A stretch of 64,000 nt of DNA, taken from NCBI RefSeq assembly GCF_900129925.1, contig NZ_FQXI01000001.1:124001-188000 (forward strand), read 5' to 3'. Position numbers and translations under genes: made by a program. Positions 1-9,286 of the stretch are shown here, one piece after another (position 1 is the first letter of the stretch; every line of letters begins with the position of its first letter). The notes beneath the pieces are model-generated. The model saw only the letters and a list, made by a program, of their open reading frames with translations, was not told the DNA's origin and made no database searches. The stretch is from Anaerosphaera aminiphila DSM 21120 (GTDB lineage Bacteria > Bacillota > Clostridia > Tissierellales > Peptoniphilaceae).

Positions 1-712
1 CTATCTTAGTTCTGGAACCAGCTTCTCTTGATATAGAGTAAATTTCTACAATTCCATCTGCTATTTCCGGCACTTCTAATTCAAAAAGTCTCTTTATTAA
101 ATTAGGATGTGATCTGGAAAGTATAATCTGTGGTCCCTTAGTAGTTTGTTTAACTTCTAGTAGCAATAGTTTAAATCTTTGACCTTGAGTATAAGTTTCT
201 CCTTTTATTTGCTCAGCAGGAGGTAAAACAGCCTCTGTTTTACCCAAGTCAAAGTACACATTCCCATAGGAAACCCTCTGCACTTGTCCTGTAATAATTT
301 CATTTTCCCTGTCTGTAAAATCTTCAAATATAATGTCTCGTTCTGCATCTCTAATTCTTTGAATAACTACTTGTTTAGCTGTCTGCGCTGCTATTCTTCC
401 GAATTTTGCCGGATTTATTTTTTCACTGTAAACATCCCCCGCATTTAATTTGGGATCAAATTCTCTAGCAATGGATAAAGGTACTTGTAAGTTTGAATTT
501 TCAACTTCATCATCATTTACTATATCCTTTAAAGAAAAAACATTTATTTGCCCAGTTTCTCGATTTATGTCAACTTCAACATTTTGTGATGTTCCAAAGT
601 TTTTTCTATAACTTGAAACTAACGCAGACTCAAGAGCATCAAAGACTATTTCCTTAGAAATCCCCTTTTCTCGCTCTAATTCTTCTAAAGCGCCAATAAA
701 TTCTTCATTCAT
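1..712 (-). CDS. nusA: Transcription termination/antitermination factor NusA (3' part cut by window edge)
   Basis: Binds RNA polymerase and nascent RNA and modulates pausing, termination and antitermination. About 237 N-terminal residues are visible: the NusA N-terminal polymerase-binding domain (MNEEFIGALEELEREKG start), then an S1 domain near residues 130-200, then the beginning of the first KH region (SRSHPNLIKRLFELEVPEI). The gene runs off the left edge, so the rest of the KH domains is unseen. The ATG at 712 has a GGAGGATATT ribosome binding site. It lies 11 bases downstream of rimP, the usual rimP-nusA order of Firmicutes. Confidence 0.95.
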   Translation of the reverse strand, partial: MNEEFIGALEELEREKGISKEIVFDALESALVSSYRKNFGTSQNVEVDINRETGQINVFSLKDIVNDDEVENSNLQVPLSIAREFDPKLNAGDVYSEKINPAKFGRIAAQTAKQVVIQRIRDAERDIIFEDFTDRENEIITGQVQRVSYGNVYFDLGKTEAVLPPAEQIKGETYTQGQRFKLLLLEVKQTTKGPQIILSRSHPNLIKRLFELEVPEIADGIVEIYSISREAGSRTKI

Positions 713-723
713 AATATCCTCCA

Positions 724-1185
724 TTAAAATTTGATTAATTGTCTCATAATAGATATTGATTTAATTGGTATTTCAACTGTATTTTCATCAATTAAAAGAA
801 ATATTGAATCTGAGTTATAATCACTTAAAACACCTTCATATCGTTTTACATCATTTAAAGGTGCAAATAATTTTACTTCAACTTCATTACCAACGTTTCT
901 TCTATAATCATTTTGATTTTTTAATGGTCTATCTAATCCCGGTGATGAAATTTCTAAATAATATGGTTTATCTATCAAATTTAATTCATCTAATTTTTCT
1001 TCTATACTTCTGCTCATATCAGTACAATCATCTACATCAATTCCACTTTTTTTATATATAAATATTGACAATAAATCATGTTTAGAACCAACTTGATATT
1101 CAACATCAACAATTTCATAATTTAACTTTTCAGCGCATTCATTTGCAACCTCTAAAACTGTTTTTAGCAAATCATTTTTTTCCAA
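724..1185 (-). CDS. rimP: Ribosome maturation factor RimP
   Basis: Cytoplasmic factor for 30S subunit maturation. The 153-residue length is normal for the family. The ISSPGLDRPL motif near residues 80-89 is the family hallmark, followed by the C-terminal SH3-like domain (VKLFAPLNDVKRYEGVL). The start is TTG at 1185, six bases after GGAGG; no better start exists. It precedes nusA and follows polC, but a strong hairpin terminator separates it from polC, so rimP-nusA may have partly independent transcription. Confidence 0.95.
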   Translation of the reverse strand: MEKNDLLKTVLEVANECAEKLNYEIVDVEYQVGSKHDLLSIFIYKKSGIDVDDCTDMSRSIEEKLDELNLIDKPYYLEISSPGLDRPLKNQNDYRRNVGNEVEVKLFAPLNDVKRYEGVLSDYNSDSIFLLIDENTVEIPIKSISIMRQLIKF

Positions 1186-1199
1186 AACGCACCTCCTTT

Positions 1200-1229
1200 A
1201 AAAAAACAAGAGTGGGATCCCCCACTCTT
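1200..1229 (-). terminator. Rho-independent terminator after polC
   Basis: On the minus strand a 9-bp perfect stem (AAGAGTGGG / CCCACTCTT, 1208-1216 with 1221-1229) with a 4-base loop is followed by a run of seven T. It ends the polC transcript only about 15 bases before the rimP start, and the rimP ribosome binding site begins right after the T run. Confidence 0.85.
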
Positions 1230-1279
1230 TAACAACATTTATATCTTTCTAAGAAATTATACCATAAAATGTATATAAA

Positions 1280-4200
1280 TCAAAGTATATTAAACAAACT
1301 TAATTGGTTGCTCTTTGGAAGTTTAGACAGTAGATTGTTTTCTTCTAAAATTGCAATTACTGTTTTTGTAGCCTTTGTCCTCAAAATTAAATCTTCAATA
1401 GATAAAAACTCTCCATTAGTCCTTTCAGCCACAATGTTTTGAGCTACTGAATCTCCTAATCCAACTAAAGCTCTAAGAGGCATTAATATTTTTGAGTCTT
1501 TTATTGTAAAGTTAGATGCTTCTGATTCATAGATATTTACTGGCTCAAATTCATAACCTCTTGCATACATTTCTAAAACCATTTCTAGGACAATTATCTG
1601 ACCCTTGTCTTTTGCTGTAAGTTTTTCAGTTGTATTATTTATTTCTTCTATTTTTTCTTTTATTGACTCAATGCCCTTCATAATTAATTCCCCATCAAAA
1701 TCAGAGAGTTTAATAGAGAAATATGTTGCATAGTAAGCCAAAGGATAATTTAATTTAAAATAAGCTATTCTAAAAGATAACATTACGTAGGCAACAGCAT
1801 GAGCCTTTGGAAACATATACTTTATTTTTTCACAAGAGTCAATATACCAACTTGGAAGATCTAAAGTTTTCATAATATCTTTTTGTTCTTGAGTTAGACC
1901 TTTCCCTTTACGAACTTTTTCCATAGTGTCAAAGGCCATTTTATTATCTGCACCTGCTTCAATTAAGTACAACATAATATCTTCTCTTGTTGAAATAACA
2001 GTTGAAAGTTCAGCTCTGCCCTCTCTTACTAAATCTTGAGCATTGTTAGTCCATACATCTGTCCCGTGGGATAAACCTGATATTCTAACTAATTCAGCAA
2101 AGCTCTTTGGCTTTGTCTCTATGAGCATTTGTATTACAAAACTAGTTCCAAATTCAGGAATACCTAAAGTGCCAGTTTTAGTAGAAAATATACTTTCATC
2201 TAAATGTAAGGCATTAGGACTTGAAAATAACGTAAGGGTTTCAGGATCATCTAAGGGAATAATTTTTGAATTAATTCCAGTAAAATCTTCTAGCATTTTT
2301 ATAATAGTTGGACCGTCGTGTCCTAATATATCTAGTTTTAAAATTTTTCCGTGTATAAAGTTATAGTCAAAATGTGTTGTTATTACTCCCGAGCTCTCAT
2401 CATCTGCTGGATATTGAATAGGTGTAAAATCAAATATCTCTTTATCTTTAGGACATATCATTACACCACCCGGATGTTGTCCTGTCGTTCTCTTTACACC
2501 AATGCAACCTTTTGCCAATCTTTCAACTTCTATATTTGGAACAAAGCTGTCTTCAAAATATTTTTTAACGAAGCCATATGCGGTTTTTTCAGCAACAGTA
2601 CCTATAGTTCCTGCTCTAAAGACATACCCCTCTCCAAATAGTTCTTCTGTGTACTTGTGAGCAACAGGTTGATATTCTCCTGCAAAATTTAAATCAATAT
2701 CCGGCTCTTTATCTCCATTAAAGCCTAAAAATACTTCAAAGGGAATATTGTGTCCATCTTTTATCATCTCACTGTCACATTCTGGACACCTCTTATCTGG
2801 TAAATCCACACCTGAGCCTACGCTTAAGTCTGTTATAAATTCAGAGTGTTTGCACTTTGGGCATACATAATGTGGAGGTAGAGGGTTTACTTCAGTAATA
2901 GAGCTCATAGTTGCAGCAAAAGATGAACCTACTGACCCCCTAGAGCCAACAAGATATCCATCGTCATTAGATTTTTTAACTAGCTTTTGAGCTATTATAT
3001 AAAGTACGGCATAACCATGGTCTATTATTGAGTTTAATTCTCGCTCTAATCTATCAGATACAATTTTCGGAAGTTCATCTCCATAAATTTCATGAGCTTT
3101 TTTATAGCACATATTTCTTAAATCACTATCAGAGCCCTCAATTACAGGAGAATAGGTTCCATCTGGTATTGGCTTAATATCTTCACATAAATTAGATATT
3201 AGGTTAGAATTTTCTACTACTACTTCATAAGATTCATCTCTTCCCAAATAAGAAAATTCTTCTAACATTTCAGCTGTAGTTTTAAAATAAAGAGACTGTG
3301 GAATTTTTGCATTTCCAAAAGGTCTTCCAGTTCGTCCATTTAAAATTATTCTACGTAGTATATCATCTTTTTCATCTAAGTAATAAACATCTCCAGTGGC
3401 AACAACAGGTATGTCGAGTTCTCTTCCTATAGAATATAGCTTTTTATTTATATCTCTTAATACATCGTAATTACCTACCATATTGTCAGCAATATAGTTT
3501 AAATTATTTTCTACTGGTTGAATTTCAATATAGTCATAGTATTTTGCTTTTTCTTTAATTATCTCTTCAGATTCTAAATTAAAAATAGACTTATACAGTT
3601 CAGAAGAAGAGTTTCCACTTCCTATTATTAGACCTTCTCTATATTTATTCAACAAGCTTCTAGGAACTTTTGCAACTCTATTAAAGTTATTCATATGTGA
3701 TTCACTTACTAATTTATATAGGTTTTTTAAACCAATTTCATTTTTTACTAATACGGATACGGAGCTTTCAAAAAGCATGGAGCTATCAATTTCTTTAGAC
3801 AAGTTGTTAATATCCTTAATATTTTCAACTCCGCTTTTTTTTGACATCTCAAGCATTTTTAAAAAGATTTCCGCCGTTGCTTCAGCATCATTTACAGCTC
3901 TATGGGCATTTATTAAAGTAACTCCAAGTTTCTTTGAAAGTGTTCCCAAGTTAAATCTTTTAGTACCTTTAACTACGGCCCTTGCCAGAGGAAGTGTATC
4001 AATAACCGGAAAATCACTGTTTAAACCATATTTATCCATATCTCTCGTTATAAAACTCATATCAAAAGTTGCATTGTGAGCTACAAGAATTGAATCTTTA
4101 CAAAAGTCATGAAATTCTCTAATTACAATATCTATTTTTGGTTCGCTTGCCACAAAGGCATTACTTATTCCAGTTAATTCAACTACTTTTTGTGGTATGG

Positions 4201-5557
4201 GAATTACAGGATTTACAAGTTGAGAATATCTATCTATAATCTGTCCCTTTTCAATTTTCACAGCTCCAATTTCCGTAATGGCATCTACCCTTACAGATAA
4301 TCCAGTTGTTTCTATATCAAATACTACAAAGGTATCTGTGTTGTTATTTGAATTTTCATTATAGTGTTTTAAAATTTGTTCTTCATCATCTACAAAATTT
4401 GCATCTAATCCATATAGTATTTTAAGGCCATATTTTTCTCCAGCCTCCATGGCTTCAGGAAATCCCTGCACATCTGCAGTATCTGTAATGGCTATTGAAT
4501 TCATATTCCAATATTTAGCTCTCTTTGCCAATTCATCAAAGGAAGTAACCCCATTCATCGTACTCATTTTGCTGTGTAGTTTTAATTCCACTCTCTTTAC
4601 ATCAGAATTATCAGTACGAACAACTCTCTCTGATTTTTCTATATACTTAATCATAATGTTTTCTGACTTTGAGTAGTTGTCATATTGAATATTTCCCGTA
4701 ATAAAGACATTATCTCCAACTTGTATGTTATCTAGTAACTCTGTTACTTTTTTTGATGAAATAAAAAGTTTTGCAATATAAGATGAAGTATAATCAGTAA
4801 TTGAAAAAATAAGCAAAAATTTAGAATTTTTAAGTTCACGAATGTCTATATTGAATATATCTACTTTTACAGTAGCTTTTGTAATATTTAAGTTTAATTC
4901 CGATAAATTTATAACTTCTCCTAAGTCCATCCTCCCAAAACTGTAGTTACCAGCTTCAGAATTAGACTTAGAAGTTGTTTTTATAGGAGCATTATTGTTA
5001 AATACTTCTATATCCTTACAAATATTTTTTTCTTCATTTTCAAAATTAGATACAAAATCTTTCATATTTTCATTATTTCTTTCAAGAGAAGTTTCATGTA
5101 ATTTAAAAACTACTTCATAATTTCCAAAATATTTTAAACTTGTCTTTAAAGTATCTTTTAAACCATTTTGTTGCATTGAAAAATAAATTGATTCATTTGG
5201 AGCTATAATTTCAATTACATTGTTTTCTTTGTTTAAAATAATTTCCATACTGTCAATCCATACTTTACTAGAGGGATTATATTTTATAATTTCAGAATTT
5301 ATTAATTCGATTTCATCTGAATATTTTAGAAAGTCTTCTTTAAATAGAATTTGAACATTAAGTCCTTTAAAATATGCTTTCATACTATTTATTAAAATTT
5401 CTTTTTCTTTTTCAGATATTTTTTCAAATAGTACTAAATTTATAAAAAGTTCCATATTTTTATCATCTAAAAAAATACTTTCAATTTTTATTTGTTTACC
5501 CTTTAGAGTAACCTCATCAATATTCAATTTTTCAAGGAGTTCGTTAAAACTAATCAA
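1280..5557 (-). CDS. polC: DNA polymerase III PolC-type alpha subunit
   Basis: Replicative DNA polymerase of low-GC Gram-positives, 1425 residues (usual about 1430). Visible in order: N-terminal region, OB fold (about 225-305), first PHP segment (about 322-390), inserted DEDD proofreading exonuclease (DIETTG at 414-419, HNATFD ending at D499, HRAVND at 552-557), second PHP segment (about 605-730), a CxxC...CxxC zinc site (about 899-927) and the catalytic palm (PDIDLNFAGEY at 952-962). Exonuclease and polymerase residues look intact. Several PHP metal-ligand positions are changed (K326, N335, T360, N649, Y725). Start is TTG at 5557 behind AGGTG. It follows ispG by 8 bases, so it closes that operon. 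Confidence 0.97.
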   Translation of the reverse strand: MISFNELLEKLNIDEVTLKGKQIKIESIFLDDKNMELFINLVLFEKISEKEKEILINSMKAYFKGLNVQILFKEDFLKYSDEIELINSEIIKYNPSSKVWIDSMEIILNKENNVIEIIAPNESIYFSMQQNGLKDTLKTSLKYFGNYEVVFKLHETSLERNNENMKDFVSNFENEEKNICKDIEVFNNNAPIKTTSKSNSEAGNYSFGRMDLGEVINLSELNLNITKATVKVDIFNIDIRELKNSKFLLIFSITDYTSSYIAKLFISSKKVTELLDNIQVGDNVFITGNIQYDNYSKSENIMIKYIEKSERVVRTDNSDVKRVELKLHSKMSTMNGVTSFDELAKRAKYWNMNSIAITDTADVQGFPEAMEAGEKYGLKILYGLDANFVDDEEQILKHYNENSNNNTDTFVVFDIETTGLSVRVDAITEIGAVKIEKGQIIDRYSQLVNPVIPIPQKVVELTGISNAFVASEPKIDIVIREFHDFCKDSILVAHNATFDMSFITRDMDKYGLNSDFPVIDTLPLARAVVKGTKRFNLGTLSKKLGVTLINAHRAVNDAEATAEIFLKMLEMSKKSGVENIKDINNLSKEIDSSMLFESSVSVLVKNEIGLKNLYKLVSESHMNNFNRVAKVPRSLLNKYREGLIIGSGNSSSELYKSIFNLESEEIIKEKAKYYDYIEIQPVENNLNYIADNMVGNYDVLRDINKKLYSIGRELDIPVVATGDVYYLDEKDDILRRIILNGRTGRPFGNAKIPQSLYFKTTAEMLEEFSYLGRDESYEVVVENSNLISNLCEDIKPIPDGTYSPVIEGSDSDLRNMCYKKAHEIYGDELPKIVSDRLERELNSIIDHGYAVLYIIAQKLVKKSNDDGYLVGSRGSVGSSFAATMSSITEVNPLPPHYVCPKCKHSEFITDLSVGSGVDLPDKRCPECDSEMIKDGHNIPFEVFLGFNGDKEPDIDLNFAGEYQPVAHKYTEELFGEGYVFRAGTIGTVAEKTAYGFVKKYFEDSFVPNIEVERLAKGCIGVKRTTGQHPGGVMICPKDKEIFDFTPIQYPADDESSGVITTHFDYNFIHGKILKLDILGHDGPTIIKMLEDFTGINSKIIPLDDPETLTLFSSPNALHLDESIFSTKTGTLGIPEFGTSFVIQMLIETKPKSFAELVRISGLSHGTDVWTNNAQDLVREGRAELSTVISTREDIMLYLIEAGADNKMAFDTMEKVRKGKGLTQEQKDIMKTLDLPSWYIDSCEKIKYMFPKAHAVAYVMLSFRIAYFKLNYPLAYYATYFSIKLSDFDGELIMKGIESIKEKIEEINNTTEKLTAKDKGQIIVLEMVLEMYARGYEFEPVNIYESEASNFTIKDSKILMPLRALVGLGDSVAQNIVAERTNGEFLSIEDLILRTKATKTVIAILEENNLLSKLPKSNQLSLFNIL

Positions 5558-5565
5558 AAAAACAC

Positions 5566-6618
5566 CTACATTTCTTCTATTTCTTTAAATAACTCTTCCA
5601 ATAAATCTTCTTCTTTAACCTTTTTTACAACTTTTCCCTTTTTAAATATAATTCCTATTCCGTTTCCACCTGCAATTCCTATATCTGCCTCTTTAGCTTC
5701 ACCAGGTCCATTTACCGGGCATCCCATTAAAGCTACTTTAATATTTTTATCAATGCTTTGTAATTTAAGCTCAGCTTCATTTACTAAATCAATCAAATTA
5801 ATTTTAGTTCGAGAACAAGTAGGACAAGAGATAATTTCTACACCTTCATTTAAAATATCCAGTGATTTTAATATTTCTCGGCCAACTTTTATTTCTTCAA
5901 TCGGATCAGTAGTTAAAGAAACCCTTATTGTATCTCCTATTCCTCTACTTAATAGAGAACCTATGCCAACAGCAGACTTCACAGTTCCTGAAAATGTTGG
6001 ACCTGATTCTGTAATTCCTAAATGCAATGGATAATCAGAAAGGGAAGAAAATTTTTCATATGAAGCAATGGAAAGATTTACATTACTTGCCTTTAATGAC
6101 ACTTTTATATTAAAAAATCCCATAGATTCAAGTAGTTCAACCTCTTCTAATGCACTGTAACAAATTGAATTTTCGTTAACACCGTGGTACTTATCTAAAA
6201 ACTCTTGCTTAACCGATCCAGAATTAACACCAACTCGAATAGGTATATTGTAATATTTACAAGTATTTACAACTTCTTTTATTTTATGTTTTGCACCTAT
6301 ATTTCCAGGGTTTATCCTTAAGGCATCAACATGATTTTCAGCAGCAGCAACTGCTAACTTATAATCAAATTGAATATCGGCAATCGTCGGTATATTTATA
6401 TTTTCTTTAATTATTCTTATAGCTTTTGCGTCGTCTAAGTCATTAACTGCAAATCTAATAATGTCACATCCTACATTTTCAAGTCTATGAATCTGATTAA
6501 TTGTGCTTTCTGTATCTTTAGTTATTGTATTAGTCATTGACTGTACAGTTATTTTCGAATCTCCGCCAATTGGAATATCTCCAACAAATATTTTTTTAGT
6601 TTTTTTTCTACTAATCAT
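5566..6618 (-). CDS. ispG: 4-hydroxy-3-methylbut-2-en-1-yl diphosphate synthase IspG
   Basis: MEP-pathway [4Fe-4S] enzyme converting MEcPP to HMBPP for isoprenoid synthesis. 350 residues, the normal bacterial length. Cluster ligands are visible as CPTC (C265, C268) and C300 in GCPVNGPGEA, with E307 as the probable fourth ligand. The N-terminal TIM-barrel part carries VQSMTNT and RFAVND motifs. ATG at 6618 has a GGTGA site. It lies between rseP (4-base gap) and polC, as in other Firmicutes, feeding the undecaprenyl pathway of the upstream uppS. Confidence 0.96.
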   Translation of the reverse strand: MISRKKTKKIFVGDIPIGGDSKITVQSMTNTITKDTESTINQIHRLENVGCDIIRFAVNDLDDAKAIRIIKENINIPTIADIQFDYKLAVAAAENHVDALRINPGNIGAKHKIKEVVNTCKYYNIPIRVGVNSGSVKQEFLDKYHGVNENSICYSALEEVELLESMGFFNIKVSLKASNVNLSIASYEKFSSLSDYPLHLGITESGPTFSGTVKSAVGIGSLLSRGIGDTIRVSLTTDPIEEIKVGREILKSLDILNEGVEIISCPTCSRTKINLIDLVNEAELKLQSIDKNIKVALMGCPVNGPGEAKEADIGIAGGNGIGIIFKKGKVVKKVKEEDLLEELFKEIEEM

Positions 6619-6622
6619 TTAA

Positions 6623-7630
6623 TCACCAATTAAATATCCTTTTTAAATCTCCAAATACAGTAATATATAGCATTAAGGTCATTAAAAGTCCAAATCCTAT
6701 AAAACTTAATCTTCCTTCAATTTCATCGCTAACTTTTTTTCCTGTGATTGATTCAATTAACAAGAAAACTAATTTTCCACCATCTAGTGCCGGTATTGGC
6801 AACAAGTTCATTACAGCTAAATTAGCACTTATAATGCCTAGAATATTTAGCAAGTAAATCGGCCCTCTAGCTGTTTGCTGGCCTATTATTTGAATTACTC
6901 CAACGGGTCCTGCAAACATATCAACGCTTACATTTCCTTGAAATAATAATTTTAGAGTAGTAAATACACTTCCAATAGTAAAAACAGTTTTATTAAATCC
7001 ATATTTAATAGAACTTAAAAAAGATTTTTCCGATTTTGGTCCTATTCCTATAGAAGCTACACCATCCTTATAGTCGGGTTTAATTTCTTTTTTTAAAATT
7101 TCATTTCCTCTCTTAACTTCAAGAGTAATATTTTCATTTTCTTTTGCCATTGAAATATTTGTCGCAACTGCTTCCCAAATTTTTGTAGGCTGATTGTTTA
7201 CAGATAGTATTTCATCTCCAACTTTTAATTCTGCATATTGAGCAGGTGAATTTTCAACTATTTGCCCTAATGCATTAGTGTTATATCCAATAAATGATGC
7301 TATAAAGAAAAAAGCTATAATTGCTAGCAAAAAATTCATAATGACACCCGCTACAACTACAGCCATTTTTTTTAATACAGATACATTATTAAAACTCCTT
7401 GGATTTTCTGAATATTCATCTTCTCCGTCCATTGCAACATATCCACCAATTGGAAGTATTCTCAAAGAGTACTTTGTTTCACCTTTTTGAGTTTGAAAAA
7501 TTTCAGGACCCATGCCAATAGAAAATTCGTCAACTTTTATTCCAACTAACTTTGCTATTGTAAAGTGGCCTAATTCATGTAACATTATTACAATTAAAAA
7601 AACTAATATTGAACCTATTAAAGTAGCCAT
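6623..7630 (-). CDS. rseP: RIP metalloprotease RseP (site-2 protease family)
   Basis: Membrane zinc protease that cleaves transmembrane substrates such as anti-sigma factors and signal peptide remnants. 335 residues from the ATG at 7630, chosen because GGAGGTAAA precedes it; a longer frame to 7678 would overlap cdsA. HELGH zinc motif at residues 18-22, a PDZ domain near 120-190 (SPAQYAELKVGDEIL), and the ALDGG motif near the C-terminus supply the active site. About four membrane segments. dxr, which sits between cdsA and rseP in many Firmicutes, is not here. Confidence 0.94.
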   Translation of the reverse strand: MATLIGSILVFLIVIMLHELGHFTIAKLVGIKVDEFSIGMGPEIFQTQKGETKYSLRILPIGGYVAMDGEDEYSENPRSFNNVSVLKKMAVVVAGVIMNFLLAIIAFFFIASFIGYNTNALGQIVENSPAQYAELKVGDEILSVNNQPTKIWEAVATNISMAKENENITLEVKRGNEILKKEIKPDYKDGVASIGIGPKSEKSFLSSIKYGFNKTVFTIGSVFTTLKLLFQGNVSVDMFAGPVGVIQIIGQQTARGPIYLLNILGIISANLAVMNLLPIPALDGGKLVFLLIESITGKKVSDEIEGRLSFIGFGLLMTLMLYITVFGDLKRIFNW

Positions 7631-7640
7631 TTTACCTCCA

Positions 7641-8417
7641 TTAATATAAGTATAATAAAAAATATAGAATATAGACAAACGGAATTACCATTATAGTACT
7701 ATCAAATCTATCCATAATTCCACCATGTCCCGGTAAAATTTTCCCATAATCTTTTATACCTGTTAACCTTTTTATTTTTGATGCAGTTAAATCCCCTATT
7801 TGCCCTGCAACTGAAGCAATTACTGTAAGCGAAATAGAAGTTAAGTTAATTGGAATTTTTACAAAATAAAAATAAACTATAGAAACTAATACAGCTCCTA
7901 AAACTCCACCAATAGCACCTTCTATTGATTTTTTCGGACTAACTCTTTCTAAGAGTTTGTGCTTTCCAAAGTTAGATCCTACAAAATAAGCAAATGTATC
8001 TGTACAAAAAGCTATAATAAAAACTAACAATAAAAAAGGTGTTCCCACAAAAGTATTTAGCAAGTTTAGTGAATAAGGTATATAAATAAAAGTAAATATT
8101 GAAACAGCTGTACTATTAAAATCATACTTTACAGAAAAAACCAAGTAGATTAAAGAAATTATTAAAACTACAATAATACTAAAATCATAAGATATTCCAA
8201 CTATATTAAATACGAAAAGAGAAATACACCCAATTATTATGGGCAGCATATTGATATTAATTTTAATGTTTTTAAATGCATTTTTAAATTCTAAAATTGC
8301 AATAATACTTATAATAAAAATAGCCCCTCTTAAATATATTCCCCCTAAATAGAGTATTGAAAATAATAAAACGAGCCCAACAATTCCAGTAAGTACTCTT
8401 TGCTTTAAATCTGACAA
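7641..8417 (-). CDS. cdsA: Phosphatidate cytidylyltransferase CdsA
   Basis: Integral membrane enzyme making CDP-diacylglycerol from phosphatidic acid and CTP. 258 residues with about seven hydrophobic segments. The C-terminal family signature is clear: SKIKRLTGIKDYGK followed by LPGHGGIMDRFD. The TTG start at 8417 sits two bases past the uppS stop region and seven bases after GGTGG, so translation is probably coupled to uppS. The next gene downstream is rseP. Confidence 0.95.
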   Translation of the reverse strand: MSDLKQRVLTGIVGLVLLFSILYLGGIYLRGAIFIISIIAILEFKNAFKNIKININMLPIIIGCISLFVFNIVGISYDFSIIVVLIISLIYLVFSVKYDFNSTAVSIFTFIYIPYSLNLLNTFVGTPFLLLVFIIAFCTDTFAYFVGSNFGKHKLLERVSPKKSIEGAIGGVLGAVLVSIVYFYFVKIPINLTSISLTVIASVAGQIGDLTASKIKRLTGIKDYGKILPGHGGIMDRFDSTIMVIPFVYILYFLLYLY

Positions 8418-9140
8418 TTATATTCCACCAAACCTTCTATTTCTTTTTTGATAATCAAGTATTGCTTCATAGAGAACATCTTCTTTAAAATCAGGCCATA
8501 GTACATTTGAAAACCAAAATTCAGAATAAGCCAATTGATATAACATAAAATTACTAACTCTAAATTCACCACTTGGTCTTATTAATAAATCCAGTTCAGG
8601 TTGCCCCTTAGTGTAGAGATATTCATTAAACATCTCTTTGTTAATATCATCTACATCAAAATTTCCATTTACAACTTCTTTTGCAATTAATTGTGTGGCT
8701 CTGACAATTTCGTCTCTTCCACCATAATTCAAGCCTATATTTAATATCATTTTATCATTGTCTTTTGTCAATAACAATGCTCTGTTTATTTCTTGAACAA
8801 TTCTATCTGGTAATTTTGAAATATCTCCCATGACATTTATTTTTACGTTGTTTTTTATTAGTCTGTCCAACTGTGTTTTAATATAATATACTAACAAATC
8901 CATTAGTTTTGAAATTTCATCTTTAGGTCTTTTCCAATTTTCTGTGGAAAAAGCATAAAGGGATAATGATTTAACATTTAGTCTGTAACAGGCTTCTACT
9001 ATTTCTATAACCCGCTTACTCCCCTCTCTATGTCCCATGCTTCGAGGAAGATTTCTCTTTTTAGCCCATCTACCATTCCCATCCATAATTATTCCAATAT
9101 GGTTTGGAATGTTTTTTAAATCCAGTTCATCCATCGACAC
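8418..9140 (-). CDS. uppS: Undecaprenyl diphosphate synthase (cis-prenyltransferase)
   Basis: Makes the C55 lipid carrier for peptidoglycan and wall polymers from farnesyl diphosphate and IPP. 240 residues. MDGNGRWA at about 19-26 provides the catalytic Asp; LYAFSTENWKRP and the C-terminal RPSGEFRVSNF motif bind IPP. GTG at 9140 is chosen because AAGGAG lies eight bases upstream; an ATG two codons later is possible. A terminator separates it from frr, and a TATAAT box at 9175-9180 (minus) without a good -35 is a weak promoter candidate for uppS-cdsA-rseP-ispG-polC. Confidence 0.95.
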   Translation of the reverse strand: MSMDELDLKNIPNHIGIIMDGNGRWAKKRNLPRSMGHREGSKRVIEIVEACYRLNVKSLSLYAFSTENWKRPKDEISKLMDLLVYYIKTQLDRLIKNNVKINVMGDISKLPDRIVQEINRALLLTKDNDKMILNIGLNYGGRDEIVRATQLIAKEVVNGNFDVDDINKEMFNEYLYTKGQPELDLLIRPSGEFRVSNFMLYQLAYSEFWFSNVLWPDFKEDVLYEAILDYQKRNRRFGGI

Positions 9141-9255
9141 TATAAAATCTCCTTTAATAAAATTTATAGTATCTATTATATCAAACTTATCTTTAATAAG
9201 TATTAATTTTATTGAGACTTTAAATTATTGTATTAATTATATTTATGTATAATTT

Positions 9256-9286
9256 AAAAATAAAAGGGCTAAGCCCTTTTATTTTT
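9256..9286. terminator. Terminator after frr
   Basis: A short-loop hairpin AAAAGGGC-TAA-GCCCTTTT (9262-9280), extended by A/T pairs on both sides to about 9256-9286. The flanking A and T runs would let it work in both directions, but the only nearby transcript is the minus-strand rpsB-tsf-pyrH-frr operon, which it ends. Confidence 0.8.

Noticed and set aside
765-1061. Plus-strand frame antisense to rimP
   Set aside because: Low-complexity His/Leu-rich translation typical of the antisense of an AT-rich gene; rimP is certain.
2043-4676. Several plus-strand frames inside polC
   Set aside because: All are antisense shadows of an intact polC frame and lack ribosome sites.
7631-7678. N-terminal extension of rseP
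   Set aside because: The extension overlaps cdsA and includes the GGAGG site itself; ATG at 7630 gives the normal family N-terminus.
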